A DNA stretch of 64,000 nucleotides from an uncultured Halieaceae bacterium (GTDB lineage Bacteria; Pseudomonadota; Gammaproteobacteria; Pseudomonadales; Halieaceae): the NCBI GenBank assembly GCA_938074045.1, contig CALJGI010000017.1, positions 1-64,000 on the forward strand, written 5' to 3'. The translations under genes and the position numbers were made by a program. Each line of letters starts with the position of its first letter. Position 1 is the stretch's first letter. Below are positions 39,578 to 51,461 of the stretch, in pieces. Under the pieces are notes generated by a model, which worked only from the letters and a program-made list of their open reading frames with translations, did not search any database and was not told the DNA's origin.

Positions 39578-40282
39578 ATGTTGCGAGTTAGTCTTTATCG
39601 ATACAATCCCGAGGTAGACGACGAGCCTTACATGCAGGATATCGAATTTGATACTGGCGGTAAGGACCTGATGGTACTCGATGTACTGGAGATGATTAAG
39701 GGAGACGACCCTAGTCTGGCGTTTCGTCGCTCCTGTCGGGAAGGCGTCTGTGGATCAGATGGTCTGAACATCAATGGTAAAAACGGCCTGGCCTGCATCA
39801 CGCCGCTGTCAGAGGTGGTAAAGAAAGGTGCACTGGTTGTCAGGCCTCTTCCCGGACTTCCTGTAGTGCGAGATCTTGTGGTAGATATGACCCTGTTTTA
39901 CCAGCAGTATGAGAAGGTGCAGCCCTATTTGATCAACAATACGCCCCCACCAGCGATTGAGAGGCTGCAGAGCCCCGAGGAAAGGGAAAAACTGGATGGA
40001 CTGTACGAGTGTATATTGTGCGCATGCTGTTCCACCAGTTGCCCCTCTTTCTGGTGGAATCCTGATCGATTTATAGGCCCGGCGGGCTTGTTGCAGGCCT
40101 ATCGCTTTCTGGCTGACAGCAGAGATACGGCAACGGATGAGCGCCTGGCTCGCCTGGATGATCCGTTCAGTGTTTTCCGATGCCATGGCATTCAGAATTG
40201 TGTCGCGGTCTGTCCGAAGGGGCTGAATCCGACCCGGGCTATCGGGCATATTCGAAATATGCTTTTACAACGCGCTACTTAG
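39578..40282 (+). CDS. sdhB: Succinate dehydrogenase iron-sulfur subunit
   Basis: A 234-residue subunit with the [2Fe-2S] ligands in SCREGVCGSDGLNINGKNGL and a following cysteine, the [4Fe-4S] ligands in CILCACCSTSCPSFWW, and the [3Fe-4S] ligands in CHGIQNCVAVCPKGLNP. It carries electrons from SdhA to ubiquinone. Length matches the family; 15 bases separate it from sdhA. Confidence 0.98.
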   Translation: MLRVSLYRYNPEVDDEPYMQDIEFDTGGKDLMVLDVLEMIKGDDPSLAFRRSCREGVCGSDGLNINGKNGLACITPLSEVVKKGALVVRPLPGLPVVRDLVVDMTLFYQQYEKVQPYLINNTPPPAIERLQSPEEREKLDGLYECILCACCSTSCPSFWWNPDRFIGPAGLLQAYRFLADSRDTATDERLARLDDPFSVFRCHGIQNCVAVCPKGLNPTRAIGHIRNMLLQRAT

Positions 40283-40295
40283 CATTAACACTGAT

Positions 40296-40355
40296 CTGTA
40301 AGTTATTGAATAGAGATTAATAACTGTATTGCTCTATGATTGACTATACTTACAG
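40296..40355. promoter_or_regulatory. Nested dyads in the sdhB-sucA gap
   Basis: Two inverted repeats nest in the 152-base gap. The outer is CTGTAAGT (40296-40303) with ACTTACAG (40348-40355); the inner is AGTTATT (40301-40307) with AATAACT (40319-40325). A TTGACT lies at 40340-40345. They could be an operator for a sucA promoter or an RNA stem affecting read-through from sdh to suc. Confidence 0.35.
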
Positions 40356-40434
40356 GGAGCTCGTGGAAACCTGGCCGGGGATTCGTGGTCAGACAAGTTC
40401 CGCATAATACAGCAATCGGAAACTGGCGTAACAC

Positions 40435-43281
40435 ATGCGCGATCAAACCATGGAACTCCTCTGGCGCACCTCCCATATCTCCGGGGGCAATGCTTCCTAC
40501 GTCGAGGATTTGTACGAGGTATTCCTTACAGACCCCAATGCGGTGCCAGAAGAGTGGCGGGGCTACTTCGAAAAACTGCCCAGGGTTGAAACGATTGCGC
40601 TGGAGGAAGTTCCTCACTCAACGGTGCGCAAGCATTTTGCCCAGATCAGTAAAATGCGGGTGCGTACCGCTGCCACCGTTGCGCAGGACAGCGACGCAAC
40701 CGAGTACGAACGGAAGCAGGTACGAGTCGTTCAGCTAATCAGCGCCTATCGGCAACGCGGGCATCAAAAGGCCAGTCTTGACCCACTGGGTCTGCATCTG
40801 CGGGAACCTGTCCCCGATCTGGACCTCAGTTTCCACGAATTGTCACGCGCCGATTACGATACCGTGTTTCAGACAGGCAGCCTGCATATCGGCAAGAAAG
40901 ACGCGCGTCTGGAAGATATCGTAGAAAGTCTGGAAAGCACCTACTGCAACACGATTGCGGCTGAATTTATGCACATCACGGCCACGGAACAGCGCCACTG
41001 GGTGATGCAGCGAATGGAAAGTGTGCGATCCGCGCCGGACTACGGCCACGACGTTCTGATAGACCTCCACCGACTACTTTGCGCAGCAGAGGGCCTGGAA
41101 AAATCCCTTGGATCAAAATATCCGGGGACCAAACGCTTTGGCCTTGAAGGTGGTGAGAGTCTCATCCCAATGCTGCACGAGATGATTCAGCGCACAGGAT
41201 CCTACAACGCTCAGGAAATCGTTATTGGAATGGCACACCGTGGCCGGCTGAATGTGCTGGTCAATATATTTGGTAAAAACCCGGCCAATCTCTTTGATGA
41301 ATTTGAGGGAAAGGCCATTATCGATACCTCTGGTGATGTGAAATACCATCAGGGCTTTTCCTCCAATGTCATGACAGCTGGCGGCGAAGTTCACCTGGCG
41401 CTGGCTTTCAATCCATCGCATCTGGAGATTGTGTCGCCTGTGGTCGAAGGTTCCGTGCGGGCTCGTCAGGATCGCCGTCTGGACAAGGTGGGTGATCGCG
41501 TAGTACCTATTGTTATTCACGGCGATGCTGCTTTCGCTGGTCAGGGTGTGGTCATGGAGACATTTCAGATGTCTCAGACCCGAGCCTATAAAACCGGTGG
41601 CACCATACATATTGTCCTCAACAATCAGGTTGGGTTCACTACCAGTATCCGGGAGGATGCGCGGTCTACAGAGTACTGCACCGATGTGGCCAAGATGGTG
41701 CAAGCGCCTATATTTCACGTGAACGGCGATGATCCGGAAGCCGTGTTGTTCGTCACACAACTGGCTGTCGACTTTCGTAACCAGTTTAATAAGGATGTCG
41801 TTATTGATCTGATCGTCTATCGGCGGCGCGGACATAATGAGGCGGATGAGCCTTCAACCACACAGCCTCTCATGTACAAGAAAATCCGCAAGCAGCCGAC
41901 CACCAGGGATCTTTTTGCGAAGTCCCTGATAGAACGCGGGGTAATTACCAGCGAGCAGGATAGGGAGATGGCGGATGGCTATCGGGAAAAGCTGGAAGCC
42001 GGCGAACAGGTAGTCGACCACCTGGTACAGAATCCCGATGTTAGTATGTACGTCGATTGGTCGCCTTATGTGGGTCACAAATGGACGCTACCCGCAGATA
42101 CGACCTTTCCGTTGCAACGTTTTCAAGAGCTGTCTCATCAGGTCAATGAATCTCCCCAGGGGATTCCATTGCAGCGACAGGTGGAAAAAATTCTGGATGA
42201 CCGGCGGCGAATGGGTGCCGGTGCGATGCCGGTTAACTGGGGCTTTGCCGAAACCATGGCTTATGCAACACTGATCGACCAGGGGCATCCCATTCGAATC
42301 ACTGGGCAAGATGTTGGGCGTGGTACCTTTTCACACAGACACGCGGTCTTGCATAACCAGAAGGACGGCAGTACCTACACACCACTGAAGCACATTCGCG
42401 AGGATCAGGTAGACTTTGTAATCAGGGATTCGCTGCTGTCAGAGGAAGCAGTACTGGCTTTTGAGTATGGTTATGCCACCACGAATCCCAAACCGTTGGT
42501 TGTCTGGGAGGCGCAATTTGGCGATTTTGCCAACGGCGCTCAGGTAGTTATCGACCAGTTTATTACCAGCGGTGAACACAAGTGGGGGCGTGTCTGCGGT
42601 CTCACCATGCTGCTCCCACATGGCTATGAGGGGCAGGGCCCCGAACATTCTTCAGCCCGTCTTGAACGCTATTTGCAGCTTTGTGCAGAGCACAACGTGC
42701 AGGTATGTGTGCCGACTACGCCGGCACAGGTTTACCACATGCTGCGCCGACAGGTGATCAGGCCGCTGCGGAAGCCGTTGATCGTGATGACACCTAAAAG
42801 TCTGTTGCGACACAAGCAGGCGATTTCAACGATCGAAGAACTGGCCGATGGCTACTTTCATAATGTGATAGATGAGACCGATGATCTGGACAAGGCATCG
42901 GTGCGCAAGGCGCTACTCTGCAGCGGGAAGGTCTATTATGACTTGCGCGATGAGCGGAGGGAGAGGGATCAGCAGGACGTTGTAATTGTTCGACTGGAGC
43001 AGTTGTACCCCTTCCCTGAACAGGAGTTGTATGAGGTCCTGAGTACCTACGATAACCTGGACCAGGTAGCCTGGGTTCAGGAAGAACCTGAGAATCAGGG
43101 GGCATGGTACTCCAGTCAACACCACATGCGCCGGGTAGTACATAAACTGAACCCGGATATCTATCTCGAGCACGTTGGTCGAGAGGCATCAGCTGCGCCC
43201 GCGGCGGGATATATGTATCTGCATTTGGAACAACAAAGGACACTGGTCGAGCAGGCGCTGCGCGTCGAGCCAGCCTCCTGA
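40435..43281 (+). CDS. sucA: 2-oxoglutarate dehydrogenase E1 component
   Basis: A 948-residue thiamine-dependent decarboxylase. It forms the E1 part of the 2-oxoglutarate dehydrogenase complex with SucB and Lpd, giving succinyl-CoA. The N-terminal E2-binding segment SGGNASYVEDLYEVFLTDP, EGGESLIPMLHEMI, GMAHRGRLNVLVNIFGK, the TPP region HGDAAFAGQGVVMETFQMS and C-terminal HYRRQ-type end EEPENQGAWYSSQHHMR are all present. Length fits the family. The ribosome-binding site is weak; ATG at 40450 is an alternative. An apparently independent route for the same reaction (Kor-type) is encoded 6 kb upstream. Confidence 0.98.
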   Translation: MRDQTMELLWRTSHISGGNASYVEDLYEVFLTDPNAVPEEWRGYFEKLPRVETIALEEVPHSTVRKHFAQISKMRVRTAATVAQDSDATEYERKQVRVVQLISAYRQRGHQKASLDPLGLHLREPVPDLDLSFHELSRADYDTVFQTGSLHIGKKDARLEDIVESLESTYCNTIAAEFMHITATEQRHWVMQRMESVRSAPDYGHDVLIDLHRLLCAAEGLEKSLGSKYPGTKRFGLEGGESLIPMLHEMIQRTGSYNAQEIVIGMAHRGRLNVLVNIFGKNPANLFDEFEGKAIIDTSGDVKYHQGFSSNVMTAGGEVHLALAFNPSHLEIVSPVVEGSVRARQDRRLDKVGDRVVPIVIHGDAAFAGQGVVMETFQMSQTRAYKTGGTIHIVLNNQVGFTTSIREDARSTEYCTDVAKMVQAPIFHVNGDDPEAVLFVTQLAVDFRNQFNKDVVIDLIVYRRRGHNEADEPSTTQPLMYKKIRKQPTTRDLFAKSLIERGVITSEQDREMADGYREKLEAGEQVVDHLVQNPDVSMYVDWSPYVGHKWTLPADTTFPLQRFQELSHQVNESPQGIPLQRQVEKILDDRRRMGAGAMPVNWGFAETMAYATLIDQGHPIRITGQDVGRGTFSHRHAVLHNQKDGSTYTPLKHIREDQVDFVIRDSLLSEEAVLAFEYGYATTNPKPLVVWEAQFGDFANGAQVVIDQFITSGEHKWGRVCGLTMLLPHGYEGQGPEHSSARLERYLQLCAEHNVQVCVPTTPAQVYHMLRRQVIRPLRKPLIVMTPKSLLRHKQAISTIEELADGYFHNVIDETDDLDKASVRKALLCSGKVYYDLRDERRERDQQDVVIVRLEQLYPFPEQELYEVLSTYDNLDQVAWVQEEPENQGAWYSSQHHMRRVVHKLNPDIYLEHVGREASAAPAAGYMYLHLEQQRTLVEQALRVEPAS

Positions 43282-43302
43282 AGCATGGAATGAGGAATCG
43301 AC

Positions 43303-44520
43303 ATGAGTATTGAAATCAAAGCGCCAACATTTCCTGAGTCAGTGGCAGACGGAACCATCGCCACCTGGCACAAGCAGGTAGGCGAAGCCGTAAGCCGTGA
43401 TGAACTGCTGGTGGATATTGAGACCGATAAAGTGGTTCTTGAAGTGGTTGCGCCCGCCGACGGTGTGCTGAATGAAATTGTGAAAGCTGAAGGCGATATT
43501 GTCCTCAGTGGGGAACTGATTGCCCATGTCACCGCTGGCGCTGCTACAGAGTCTGCGCCGGCTGCTGTTGCTGCGGATGCCGAGCCTGCCGCTCAGCCCG
43601 AGAATGGTGGAACGGCTCAATTGGGCCCAGCGGCACGACAGCTCGTCGACGAACATGGTCTGGACGCGAGGCAGATATCGGGTTCGGGCAAAGGTGGCAG
43701 GGTAACCAAGGAAGATGTGCTGAAACATATGCAGGCACAGACTACGCCTGCCATAGCGTCGGCGGAACGTGCTGTGAGTGCCGGACAGGATGAGATACCT
43801 GACGGTCCAATCGGAGAACGCATTGAGAGACGGGTGCCAATGACCCGTATGAGGGCGCGTATCGCGGAGCGGCTGCTTGATGCGACCCGCAATACTGCGA
43901 TGCTGACGACCTTTAATGAGGTCAACATGCAGCCGCTGATGAAACTCAGGAGCAAGTATCGGGATCAGTTTGAAAAGACCCACAATGGCACCCGCCTGGG
44001 ATACATGGGCTTTTTCGTGAAAGCGGCCTGTGAGGCACTGAAGCGTTTTCCCGCTGTGAATGCCTCCATAGACGGCGATGATATTGTCTATCATGGCTAT
44101 CAGGACATCGGGGTGGCGGTATCAACCGACAAGGGACTGGTGGTGCCGGTGTTACGTGATGCCGATTTCATGAGCATTGCTGACATTGAGGCCAAGATTT
44201 TCGATCTTGGGACCAGGGCCCGGGCGAACAAGCTTTCGATTGATGAAATGCAGGGTGGTACATTCAGTATCACCAATGGCGGAGTGTACGGTTCGCTGCA
44301 ATCGACGCCCATACTAAATCCGCCTCAGACGGGTATCCTGGGTATGCATAAAATCCAGGAGCGTCCTATGGTTGTTGACGGCGAGATCGTTATATTACCG
44401 ATGATGAATCTTGCCCTGTCGTATGATCACAGATTGATTGATGGCAAGGATGCGGTGCAGTGTCTGGTAGCGATTAAGGATCTTTTGGAAGATCCGGCTC
44501 GTATTCTGTTGCAGCTGTAG
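43303..44520 (+). CDS. sucB: Dihydrolipoyllysine succinyltransferase (E2 of 2-oxoglutarate dehydrogenase)
   Basis: A 405-residue E2 with a single lipoyl domain ([11 protein letters not shown], lipoyl lysine 43), an Ala/Pro-rich linker, a peripheral subunit-binding domain ([23 protein letters not shown]), and the catalytic domain ending [17 protein letters not shown] with the active-site His and Asp. It lies 21 bases after sucA. Confidence 0.97.
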   Translation: MSIEIKAPTFPESVADGTIATWHKQVGEAVSRDELLVDIETDKVVLEVVAPADGVLNEIVKAEGDIVLSGELIAHVTAGAATESAPAAVAADAEPAAQPENGGTAQLGPAARQLVDEHGLDARQISGSGKGGRVTKEDVLKHMQAQTTPAIASAERAVSAGQDEIPDGPIGERIERRVPMTRMRARIAERLLDATRNTAMLTTFNEVNMQPLMKLRSKYRDQFEKTHNGTRLGYMGFFVKAACEALKRFPAVNASIDGDDIVYHGYQDIGVAVSTDKGLVVPVLRDADFMSIADIEAKIFDLGTRARANKLSIDEMQGGTFSITNGGVYGSLQSTPILNPPQTGILGMHKIQERPMVVDGEIVILPMMNLALSYDHRLIDGKDAVQCLVAIKDLLEDPARILLQL

Positions 44521-44545
44521 ACCGCGGATCATCACACTATTTTAA

Positions 44546-46024
<1,479 letters not shown>

Positions 46025-46057
46025 ACCGCGCTTGATTTGCCAAAGAACAGGATATCG

Positions 46058-46216
46058 ATGAGAATTACGCGCCTCTTTTCCAGCGGTGGCAAAGAGACGT
46101 TTATCTCCGGTGGCGCCCGCAGTTGGGTCGACCAAACTAAAGAACAGAAACCGAGCACTCGCGGGCTTGATCGCGATGTGAGGTGCACGTTACACACGAA
46201 AACCACGGTGGAATGA
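46058..46216 (+). CDS. Possible small gene between lpdA and sucC (52 codons)
   Basis: The 193-base lpdA-sucC gap is longer than other gaps in this operon and contains an ATG-initiated frame of 52 codons preceded by AGGA at good spacing. It begins [19 protein letters not shown], is rich in Thr, Arg and Lys, and has no membrane segment or family motif that can be recognised. Its stop ends one base before the sucC ATG, which would couple the two. It may be chance: there is no homology evidence, and the sucC ribosome-binding site (GGTGGA) lies inside its last codons. Confidence 0.3.
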   Translation: MRITRLFSSGGKETFISGGARSWVDQTKEQKPSTRGLDRDVRCTLHTKTTVE

Positions 46217-46217
46217 G

Positions 46218-47387
46218 ATGAATCTTCACGAATACCAGGGCAAGCAATTGTTTGCAGACTACGGTCTGCCGGTTTCCCAGGGCATAGCGGTGGACAACAC
46301 ACGTGATGCTGTGGAGGCGGCCAAACAGATTGGCGGCGACACTTGGGTCATCAAGGCGCAGGTTCATGCCGGTGGCCGTGGCAAGGCCGGTGGGGTCAAA
46401 CTTGTCAAAACCAAGGATGAAATTGCCGATTTTTGTCATCAATGGCTCGGTAAAAATATGATCACGTACCAGACTGATGCCAATGGTCAGCCTGTCAGCA
46501 AGATCCTGGTGGAAACATGCACAGATATTGCTGAGGAACTCTATCTGGGTGCGGTTGTAGATCGATCAAGTCGTCGTATCGTCTTTATGGCATCCACTGA
46601 AGGTGGCGTAGAAATTGAGAAGGTTGCCCACGAAACCCCAGAGAAGATACTGCGAGCGACTATTGACCCCATGGTTGGAGCGCAGCCGTATCAGGGGCGG
46701 GAGTTGGCCTTTCAGCTGGGATTAGAGGGTGAGCAGATTAAGCAATTCGTCAAGATTTTCGTTGGGCTGGCGCGTATGTTCGAAGAAAAAGATCTGGCAC
46801 TGATCGAGATTAATCCCCTCGTTATCACTACTGAGGGTAATTTGCATTGTCTGGACGCCAAAATCGGGGTTGACAGCAATGCGCTATACCGCCAGCCAAA
46901 ATTGCGTGAAATGCAGGATCCCACGCAGGAAGATGAGCGGGAAGCTCACGCTGCACAATGGGAACTCAATTACGTCGCACTGGATGGCAGCATTGGTTGC
47001 ATGGTCAACGGTGCAGGTCTGGCCATGGGTACCATGGATATCGTGCAGCTGTACGGTGGTTCACCGGCCAATTTTCTCGATGTGGGGGGCGGTGCGACGA
47101 AAGAACGAGTTACAGAAGCGTTCAAGATCATTCTTTCCGATGAGAATGTGAAGGCTGTGCTGGTCAATATCTTTGGCGGTATCGTTCGTTGTGACCTCAT
47201 CGCAGAGGGCATCATCGGCGCTGTGCAAGAGGTTGGTGTCTCAGTGCCGGTGGTTGTTCGACTGGAGGGCAACAGTGCTGAATTGGGTCGCACGGCGCTG
47301 GCTGAAAGTGGATTAAACATTATCGCCGCCAGCAGTCTGTCTGACGCGGCTGAACAAGCAGTAAAGGCAGCCGGGGGTGTACAATGA
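46218..47387 (+). CDS. sucC: Succinyl-CoA synthetase (ADP-forming) beta subunit
   Basis: A 389-residue ATP-grasp protein. [19 protein letters not shown] at the N-terminus, [16 protein letters not shown] for nucleotide binding, and [17 protein letters not shown] in the C-terminal CoA-ligase domain are characteristic. With SucD it forms ATP (or GTP) and succinate from succinyl-CoA. Stop and start overlap with sucD (ATGA). Confidence 0.98.
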   Translation: MNLHEYQGKQLFADYGLPVSQGIAVDNTRDAVEAAKQIGGDTWVIKAQVHAGGRGKAGGVKLVKTKDEIADFCHQWLGKNMITYQTDANGQPVSKILVETCTDIAEELYLGAVVDRSSRRIVFMASTEGGVEIEKVAHETPEKILRATIDPMVGAQPYQGRELAFQLGLEGEQIKQFVKIFVGLARMFEEKDLALIEINPLVITTEGNLHCLDAKIGVDSNALYRQPKLREMQDPTQEDEREAHAAQWELNYVALDGSIGCMVNGAGLAMGTMDIVQLYGGSPANFLDVGGGATKERVTEAFKIILSDENVKAVLVNIFGGIVRCDLIAEGIIGAVQEVGVSVPVVVRLEGNSAELGRTALAESGLNIIAASSLSDAAEQAVKAAGGVQ

Positions 47388-48256
47388 GTATATTGATTGA
47401 CGCTGACACACGCGTCATATGTCAGGGTTTTACCGGCTCCCAGGGCACTTTCCACTCGGAGCAGGCCATTGAATATGGCACTAAGATGGTTGGTGGTGTT
47501 ACCCCGGGCAAGGGCGGGCAAGAGCACCTCGGATTACCTGTGTTCAACACCGTTGCAGAAGCTGTGGCGGCAACTGATGCGAGCGCTTCAGTCATATATG
47601 TGCCTGCGCCTTTTTGTAAGGATTCCATTCTGGAGGCCGCCAACGCTGGCATTGAGCTGATCGTGTGCATCACTGAGGGTATTCCTACGCTGGACATGCT
47701 GCAGGCCAAGGTCAGATGCGACGAGCTTGGTGTGCGCCTGATTGGACCGAACTGTCCGGGTGTTATTACTCCCGGGGCGTGCAAAATTGGTATTATGCCG
47801 GCGAATATCCACCACCCAGGTAAGGTTGGCATAGTTTCACGGTCCGGCACACTGACTTACGAAGCTGTAAAGCAGACCACGGATGCGGGTTTTGGGCAGT
47901 CAACGTGTGTAGGTATCGGTGGTGACCCCATCCCGGGCTCCAATTTCATAGACATACTGACATTATTTCAGGCGGACGACGCCACTGAAGCGATCGTTAT
48001 GATAGGCGAGATCGGCGGAACAGCCGAGGAAGAAGCTGCAGCTTTTATCAAGGAAAATGTGACCAAGCCAGTGGTTTCCTATATTGCGGGTGTCACAGCC
48101 CCCAAGGGAAAGCGGATGGGGCACGCTGGTGCCATTATTTCAGGTGGTCAGGGGACCGCTGATGAGAAGTTTGCGGCCCTTGAGGACGCCGGTGTGCGGA
48201 CAGTCCGCAGTCTGGCGGAAATTGGTAGCGCCTTGACTGAAATTACCGGCTGGTAG
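47384..48256 (+). CDS. sucD: Succinyl-CoA synthetase alpha subunit
   Basis: A 290-residue CoA-binding and phosphohistidine subunit. [22 protein letters not shown] contains the CoA-binding loop; the phosphorylated histidine lies in [20 protein letters not shown]. Length matches E. coli SucD (289). Last gene of the sdh-suc run; a strong stem-loop follows. Confidence 0.98.
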   Translation: MSILIDADTRVICQGFTGSQGTFHSEQAIEYGTKMVGGVTPGKGGQEHLGLPVFNTVAEAVAATDASASVIYVPAPFCKDSILEAANAGIELIVCITEGIPTLDMLQAKVRCDELGVRLIGPNCPGVITPGACKIGIMPANIHHPGKVGIVSRSGTLTYEAVKQTTDAGFGQSTCVGIGGDPIPGSNFIDILTLFQADDATEAIVMIGEIGGTAEEEAAAFIKENVTKPVVSYIAGVTAPKGKRMGHAGAIISGGQGTADEKFAALEDAGVRTVRSLAEIGSALTEITGW

Positions 48257-48283
48257 CATTCGAGCGCTTAAAGTTAGAAGACA

Positions 48284-48308
48284 ACCCTGTCGCTTCCTGC
48301 GGCAGGGT
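48284..48308 (+). terminator. Stem-loop at the end of the suc operon
   Basis: A 10-bp stem with one G-T wobble (ACCCTGTCGC/GCGGCAGGGT) and a TTCCT loop begins 28 bases after the sucD stop. No T-tract follows, so it is either a transcript-end protector or a weak terminator. Confidence 0.5.
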
Positions 48309-48347
48309 AACATCCCCAAAAACAACGCGCATATACTCTGTCACAGG

Positions 48348-48373
48348 CTTGAAAACAGCTTGAGCATCCCCAT
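48348..48373 (+). promoter_or_regulatory. Sigma-32 heat-shock promoter of htpG
   Basis: CTTGAAA (48348-48354), a 13-base spacer and CCCCAT (48368-48373) match the RpoH consensus (CTTGAAA-N11 to 16-CCCCAT). It lies 38 bases upstream of the htpG start codon. Confidence 0.85.
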
Positions 48374-48411
48374 ATCCAGTCGATACTGAACATTTACCTG
48401 GGGACTCTGCT

Positions 48412-50334
48412 ATGACAGCTGACAATCGAACCGAAACACTGGGCTTCCAGACAGAGGCGAAGCAACTGCTTCACCTCATGATCCACTCTCTTTACTCAAA
48501 CCAGGAGATATTTTTACGCGAGCTCATATCCAATGCATCGGACGCCATAGACAAGCTGCGCTTTGAGGCGCTGGCGGACAACACGCTCTACGGTGACGAG
48601 CCCGAATTATCTATTCAGGTTGATCTGGATAAAAAAGCCAAAATCCTGACCATTGCCGACTCAGGCATTGGCATGACCAGAGAAGAAATCATCGACAACC
48701 TGGGTACCATCGCCAAGTCGGGTACTGCGCAGTTTCTTGAAGCGCTCACAGGGGATCAACAAAAGGATTCACAGCTTATTGGGCAGTTTGGAGTTGGGTT
48801 TTATTCGGCCTTTATCGTCGCTGACAAAGTTGAAGTGTTCAGCCGACGGGCGGGAACCGAGGCCAATGCGGGTGTGCGCTGGGAGTCGACCGGAGAATCT
48901 GAATTCAGCATCGAACAGCACGACAAAGAAACACGCGGAACTACTATTGTGCTCCACCTGAAAGATGATTGTGCAGATTTTGCCGATGACTGGCGCGTTC
49001 GCAGTATTATTAAGAAATACTCTGACCATATCTCCGTACCTGTTCTTATGCTAAAGCCAACTCCTCCGGCAATGGAGGAGGAAGAGGAAGAAGCAAAGGA
49101 GCCCGCGGCCCCCGAATACGAGTCTGTCAATACGGCCACAGCACTGTGGACACGGTCCCGTTCCGAGGTGAGTGATGAGGAATACCACGAATTCTATAAA
49201 CATGTGTCCCATGATTTCGAGGAACCACTTAGCTGGAGCCACAACAAGGTCGAGGGCAAGCTGGAGTACACTTCCATGCTGTTCATTCCCAAACGCGCCC
49301 CCTTTGATATGTGGAACCGCGATGTCAGTCGCGGTTTAAAACTCTATGTGCAGCGAACATTTATCATGGATGATGCAGAGCAATTTTTGCCGCTCTACCT
49401 GCGATTTATAAAAGGCGTTGTTGATTCCAATGATTTGTCATTGAACGTATCCCGGGAGTTGCTGCAACTGGATCCAGCGGTAGATTCCATGAAGTCGGCG
49501 CTGACGAAGCGCGCGTTGGATATGCTGGCCAAGTTGGCGAAATCAGATAGAGAGTCCTACGAGGTGTTTTGGAAGGAGTTCGGGCAGGTGCTGAAAGAGG
49601 GGCCTGCGGAGGATTTCCAGAACAAGGAAAAGATCGCCAAGCTGATGCGCTTCAGCAGTACTCATACGGATGACGAGAACCAGAATCAGACCCTGGAAGA
49701 CTACGTTGGACGTATGCAGAAAGGGCAGGACAAAATCTATTACGTGGTAGCTGACAGTTTTAATACCGCGCGGAAAAGCCCCCACCTGGAAGTATTCCGC
49801 AAGAAAGGTATTGAGGTGCTGTTACTCAGTGATCGGGTTGACGACTGGGTTATGTCAAGTTTGGGCGAGTTTGATGGAAAAAGTTTCCAAGACGTAGGTA
49901 AGGGTGCTCTAGATCTGGGTGAACTCGACGACGAACAAGACAAGAAAGTGCAAGAAGAATTGGCCAAGCAGAATGAAGGTTTGATCGAGCGCCTGAAGAC
50001 TGCGCTGGGTGAGCGCGTGCAGGAAGCCCGGGTCACCCACAGGCTGACGGACTCGCCGGCCTGTTTGGTAGTTGGCGAGTACGATATGGGTGCGCAGATG
50101 CAGCGTATTCTGGAGCAGGCCGGTCAGGCGGTACCCAAGTCTCTTCCCACCCTCGAAATTAATCCGGAGCACCCACTGGTCATGCGCCTTGATAACGAGG
50201 TGGACGAGGACCGGTTTACTGACTTGGCACTGGTGCTGTTTGACCAGGCGAGCCTGGCCGAGGGTGGCCAATTGGATGACCCTGCCACCTATGTGGCACG
50301 TCTGAACAAGCTGTTGCTGGAACTTAGTAACTGA
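48412..50334 (+). CDS. htpG: Hsp90-family chaperone HtpG
   Basis: A 640-residue bacterial Hsp90. The N-terminal GHKL ATPase domain has [36 protein letters not shown] and [16 protein letters not shown]. The middle domain includes [12 protein letters not shown] and LNVSRELLQ, and the C-terminal dimerisation domain ends [13 protein letters not shown]. The linker between N and middle domains is strongly acidic ([18 protein letters not shown]), longer than in E. coli. Transcription from the sigma-32 promoter just upstream is expected. Confidence 0.97.
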   Translation: MTADNRTETLGFQTEAKQLLHLMIHSLYSNQEIFLRELISNASDAIDKLRFEALADNTLYGDEPELSIQVDLDKKAKILTIADSGIGMTREEIIDNLGTIAKSGTAQFLEALTGDQQKDSQLIGQFGVGFYSAFIVADKVEVFSRRAGTEANAGVRWESTGESEFSIEQHDKETRGTTIVLHLKDDCADFADDWRVRSIIKKYSDHISVPVLMLKPTPPAMEEEEEEAKEPAAPEYESVNTATALWTRSRSEVSDEEYHEFYKHVSHDFEEPLSWSHNKVEGKLEYTSMLFIPKRAPFDMWNRDVSRGLKLYVQRTFIMDDAEQFLPLYLRFIKGVVDSNDLSLNVSRELLQLDPAVDSMKSALTKRALDMLAKLAKSDRESYEVFWKEFGQVLKEGPAEDFQNKEKIAKLMRFSSTHTDDENQNQTLEDYVGRMQKGQDKIYYVVADSFNTARKSPHLEVFRKKGIEVLLLSDRVDDWVMSSLGEFDGKSFQDVGKGALDLGELDDEQDKKVQEELAKQNEGLIERLKTALGERVQEARVTHRLTDSPACLVVGEYDMGAQMQRILEQAGQAVPKSLPTLEINPEHPLVMRLDNEVDEDRFTDLALVLFDQASLAEGGQLDDPATYVARLNKLLLELSN

Positions 50335-50405
50335 TAGCGCCCGATACGTTACACTGTGCCGCCGTGGACGGGTAGACGTACGTCACAGCAACCAGGGAAG
50401 CGTGT

Positions 50406-51425
50406 ATGACAGGGCGGTACAGTGCAGCAGTGATTGGCGGTGGTAGTTTTGGCACCGCCATAGCCAACATCATGGCGCAAAACGGGCACGATACACGCTT
50501 GTGGATGCGCAATGCTGACCTCGCCGCTGAGATCAACGATTACCACCAGAATAAGGATTACCTCCCCGGTATGGATTTGAGTCCGTCGCTACAGGCGGGT
50601 TCAGATCTGCGTGTCGTCGTAGCTGACGTCGATCTGGTCTTTGTCGCGGTTCCCAGTCACTCTTTCCGCGCCGTGGCGCGGGACGTGGCCAGGTCTATTC
50701 CGGCCTCGGCAGCAGCCATCAGCGCAACCAAAGGTATAGAGACCGACCCCTTCAAGTTGATGAGTCAGGTGCTGGCGGAGGAATTGCCTTCACACACACT
50801 GGGTGCACTAAGCGGCCCCAATCTCGCTGGTGAGATCGTCAATGGCGATTTGACGGCGACTGTGATTGCCAGCGACAGCCGCGAGCTTAATGCCACCGTA
50901 CAGAATCTGCTGCACAGCAAATCATTCCGTGTGTACGCAAGTCATGATATGTACGGGGTTGAATTGGGTGGAGCGCTTAAAAATGTCTATGCGATTCTGG
51001 CTGGGCTGTCCGCCGCCCGCGGGTTGGGAGAAAACACCCGGGGTATGTTGATCACCCGCAGCCTGGCTGAAATGAGCCGCTTCGCTGTTGATCTGGGTGC
51101 CAATCCCCTGACTTTTCTTGGTTTAAGTGGCGTTGGCGACCTGATTGTGACCTGTAGTTCACCGCTCAGCAGGAACTATCGGGTGGGGTATGCACTGGGC
51201 AGTGGCATGGCACTTGACGATATACTGGGGGAGTTAGGACAAGTAGCAGAGGGTGTAAACACATTGAAGACGATGAAAGAGGAGTCAGAACGCAGAGGAA
51301 TTTACATGCCGCTGGTGAGCGGATTGTACGACTTGCTATATCGTCGCCGTAGCCTGGAAGATACCCTTGACGGTTTGATGCTGGCGGATCAGATTCACGA
51401 CGTCGAATTTCTGGTCAGGGATTGA
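50406..51425 (+). CDS. gpsA: Glycerol-3-phosphate dehydrogenase [NAD(P)+]
   Basis: A 339-residue enzyme reducing dihydroxyacetone phosphate to sn-glycerol 3-phosphate for phospholipid synthesis. NAD(P) motif VIGGGSFGTAIANIMAQNGH, SGPNLAGEI, catalytic-Lys region VELGGALKNVYAILAGLS and LGLSGVGDLIVTCSSPLSRN are all typical. ATG at 50406 preceded by AGGGAAG. Confidence 0.96.
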   Translation: MTGRYSAAVIGGGSFGTAIANIMAQNGHDTRLWMRNADLAAEINDYHQNKDYLPGMDLSPSLQAGSDLRVVVADVDLVFVAVPSHSFRAVARDVARSIPASAAAISATKGIETDPFKLMSQVLAEELPSHTLGALSGPNLAGEIVNGDLTATVIASDSRELNATVQNLLHSKSFRVYASHDMYGVELGGALKNVYAILAGLSAARGLGENTRGMLITRSLAEMSRFAVDLGANPLTFLGLSGVGDLIVTCSSPLSRNYRVGYALGSGMALDDILGELGQVAEGVNTLKTMKEESERRGIYMPLVSGLYDLLYRRRSLEDTLDGLMLADQIHDVEFLVRD

Positions 51426-51461
51426 GAAAATGACTGGGCGGAAAATGGAACTAGCTTTGAG

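Noticed and set aside
40337-40408. 23-codon frame before sucA
   Set aside because: No ribosome-binding site, overlaps the right arm of the dyad, and ends too far from sucA to be coupled.
41113-41835. 240-codon minus-strand frame inside sucA
   Set aside because: Antisense to a highly conserved essential gene; its sequence has no family pattern and mirrors sucA codon bias.
43339-44094. 251-codon minus-strand frame inside sucB
   Set aside because: Lies opposite the lipoyl and catalytic domains of sucB; composition is that of an antisense frame.
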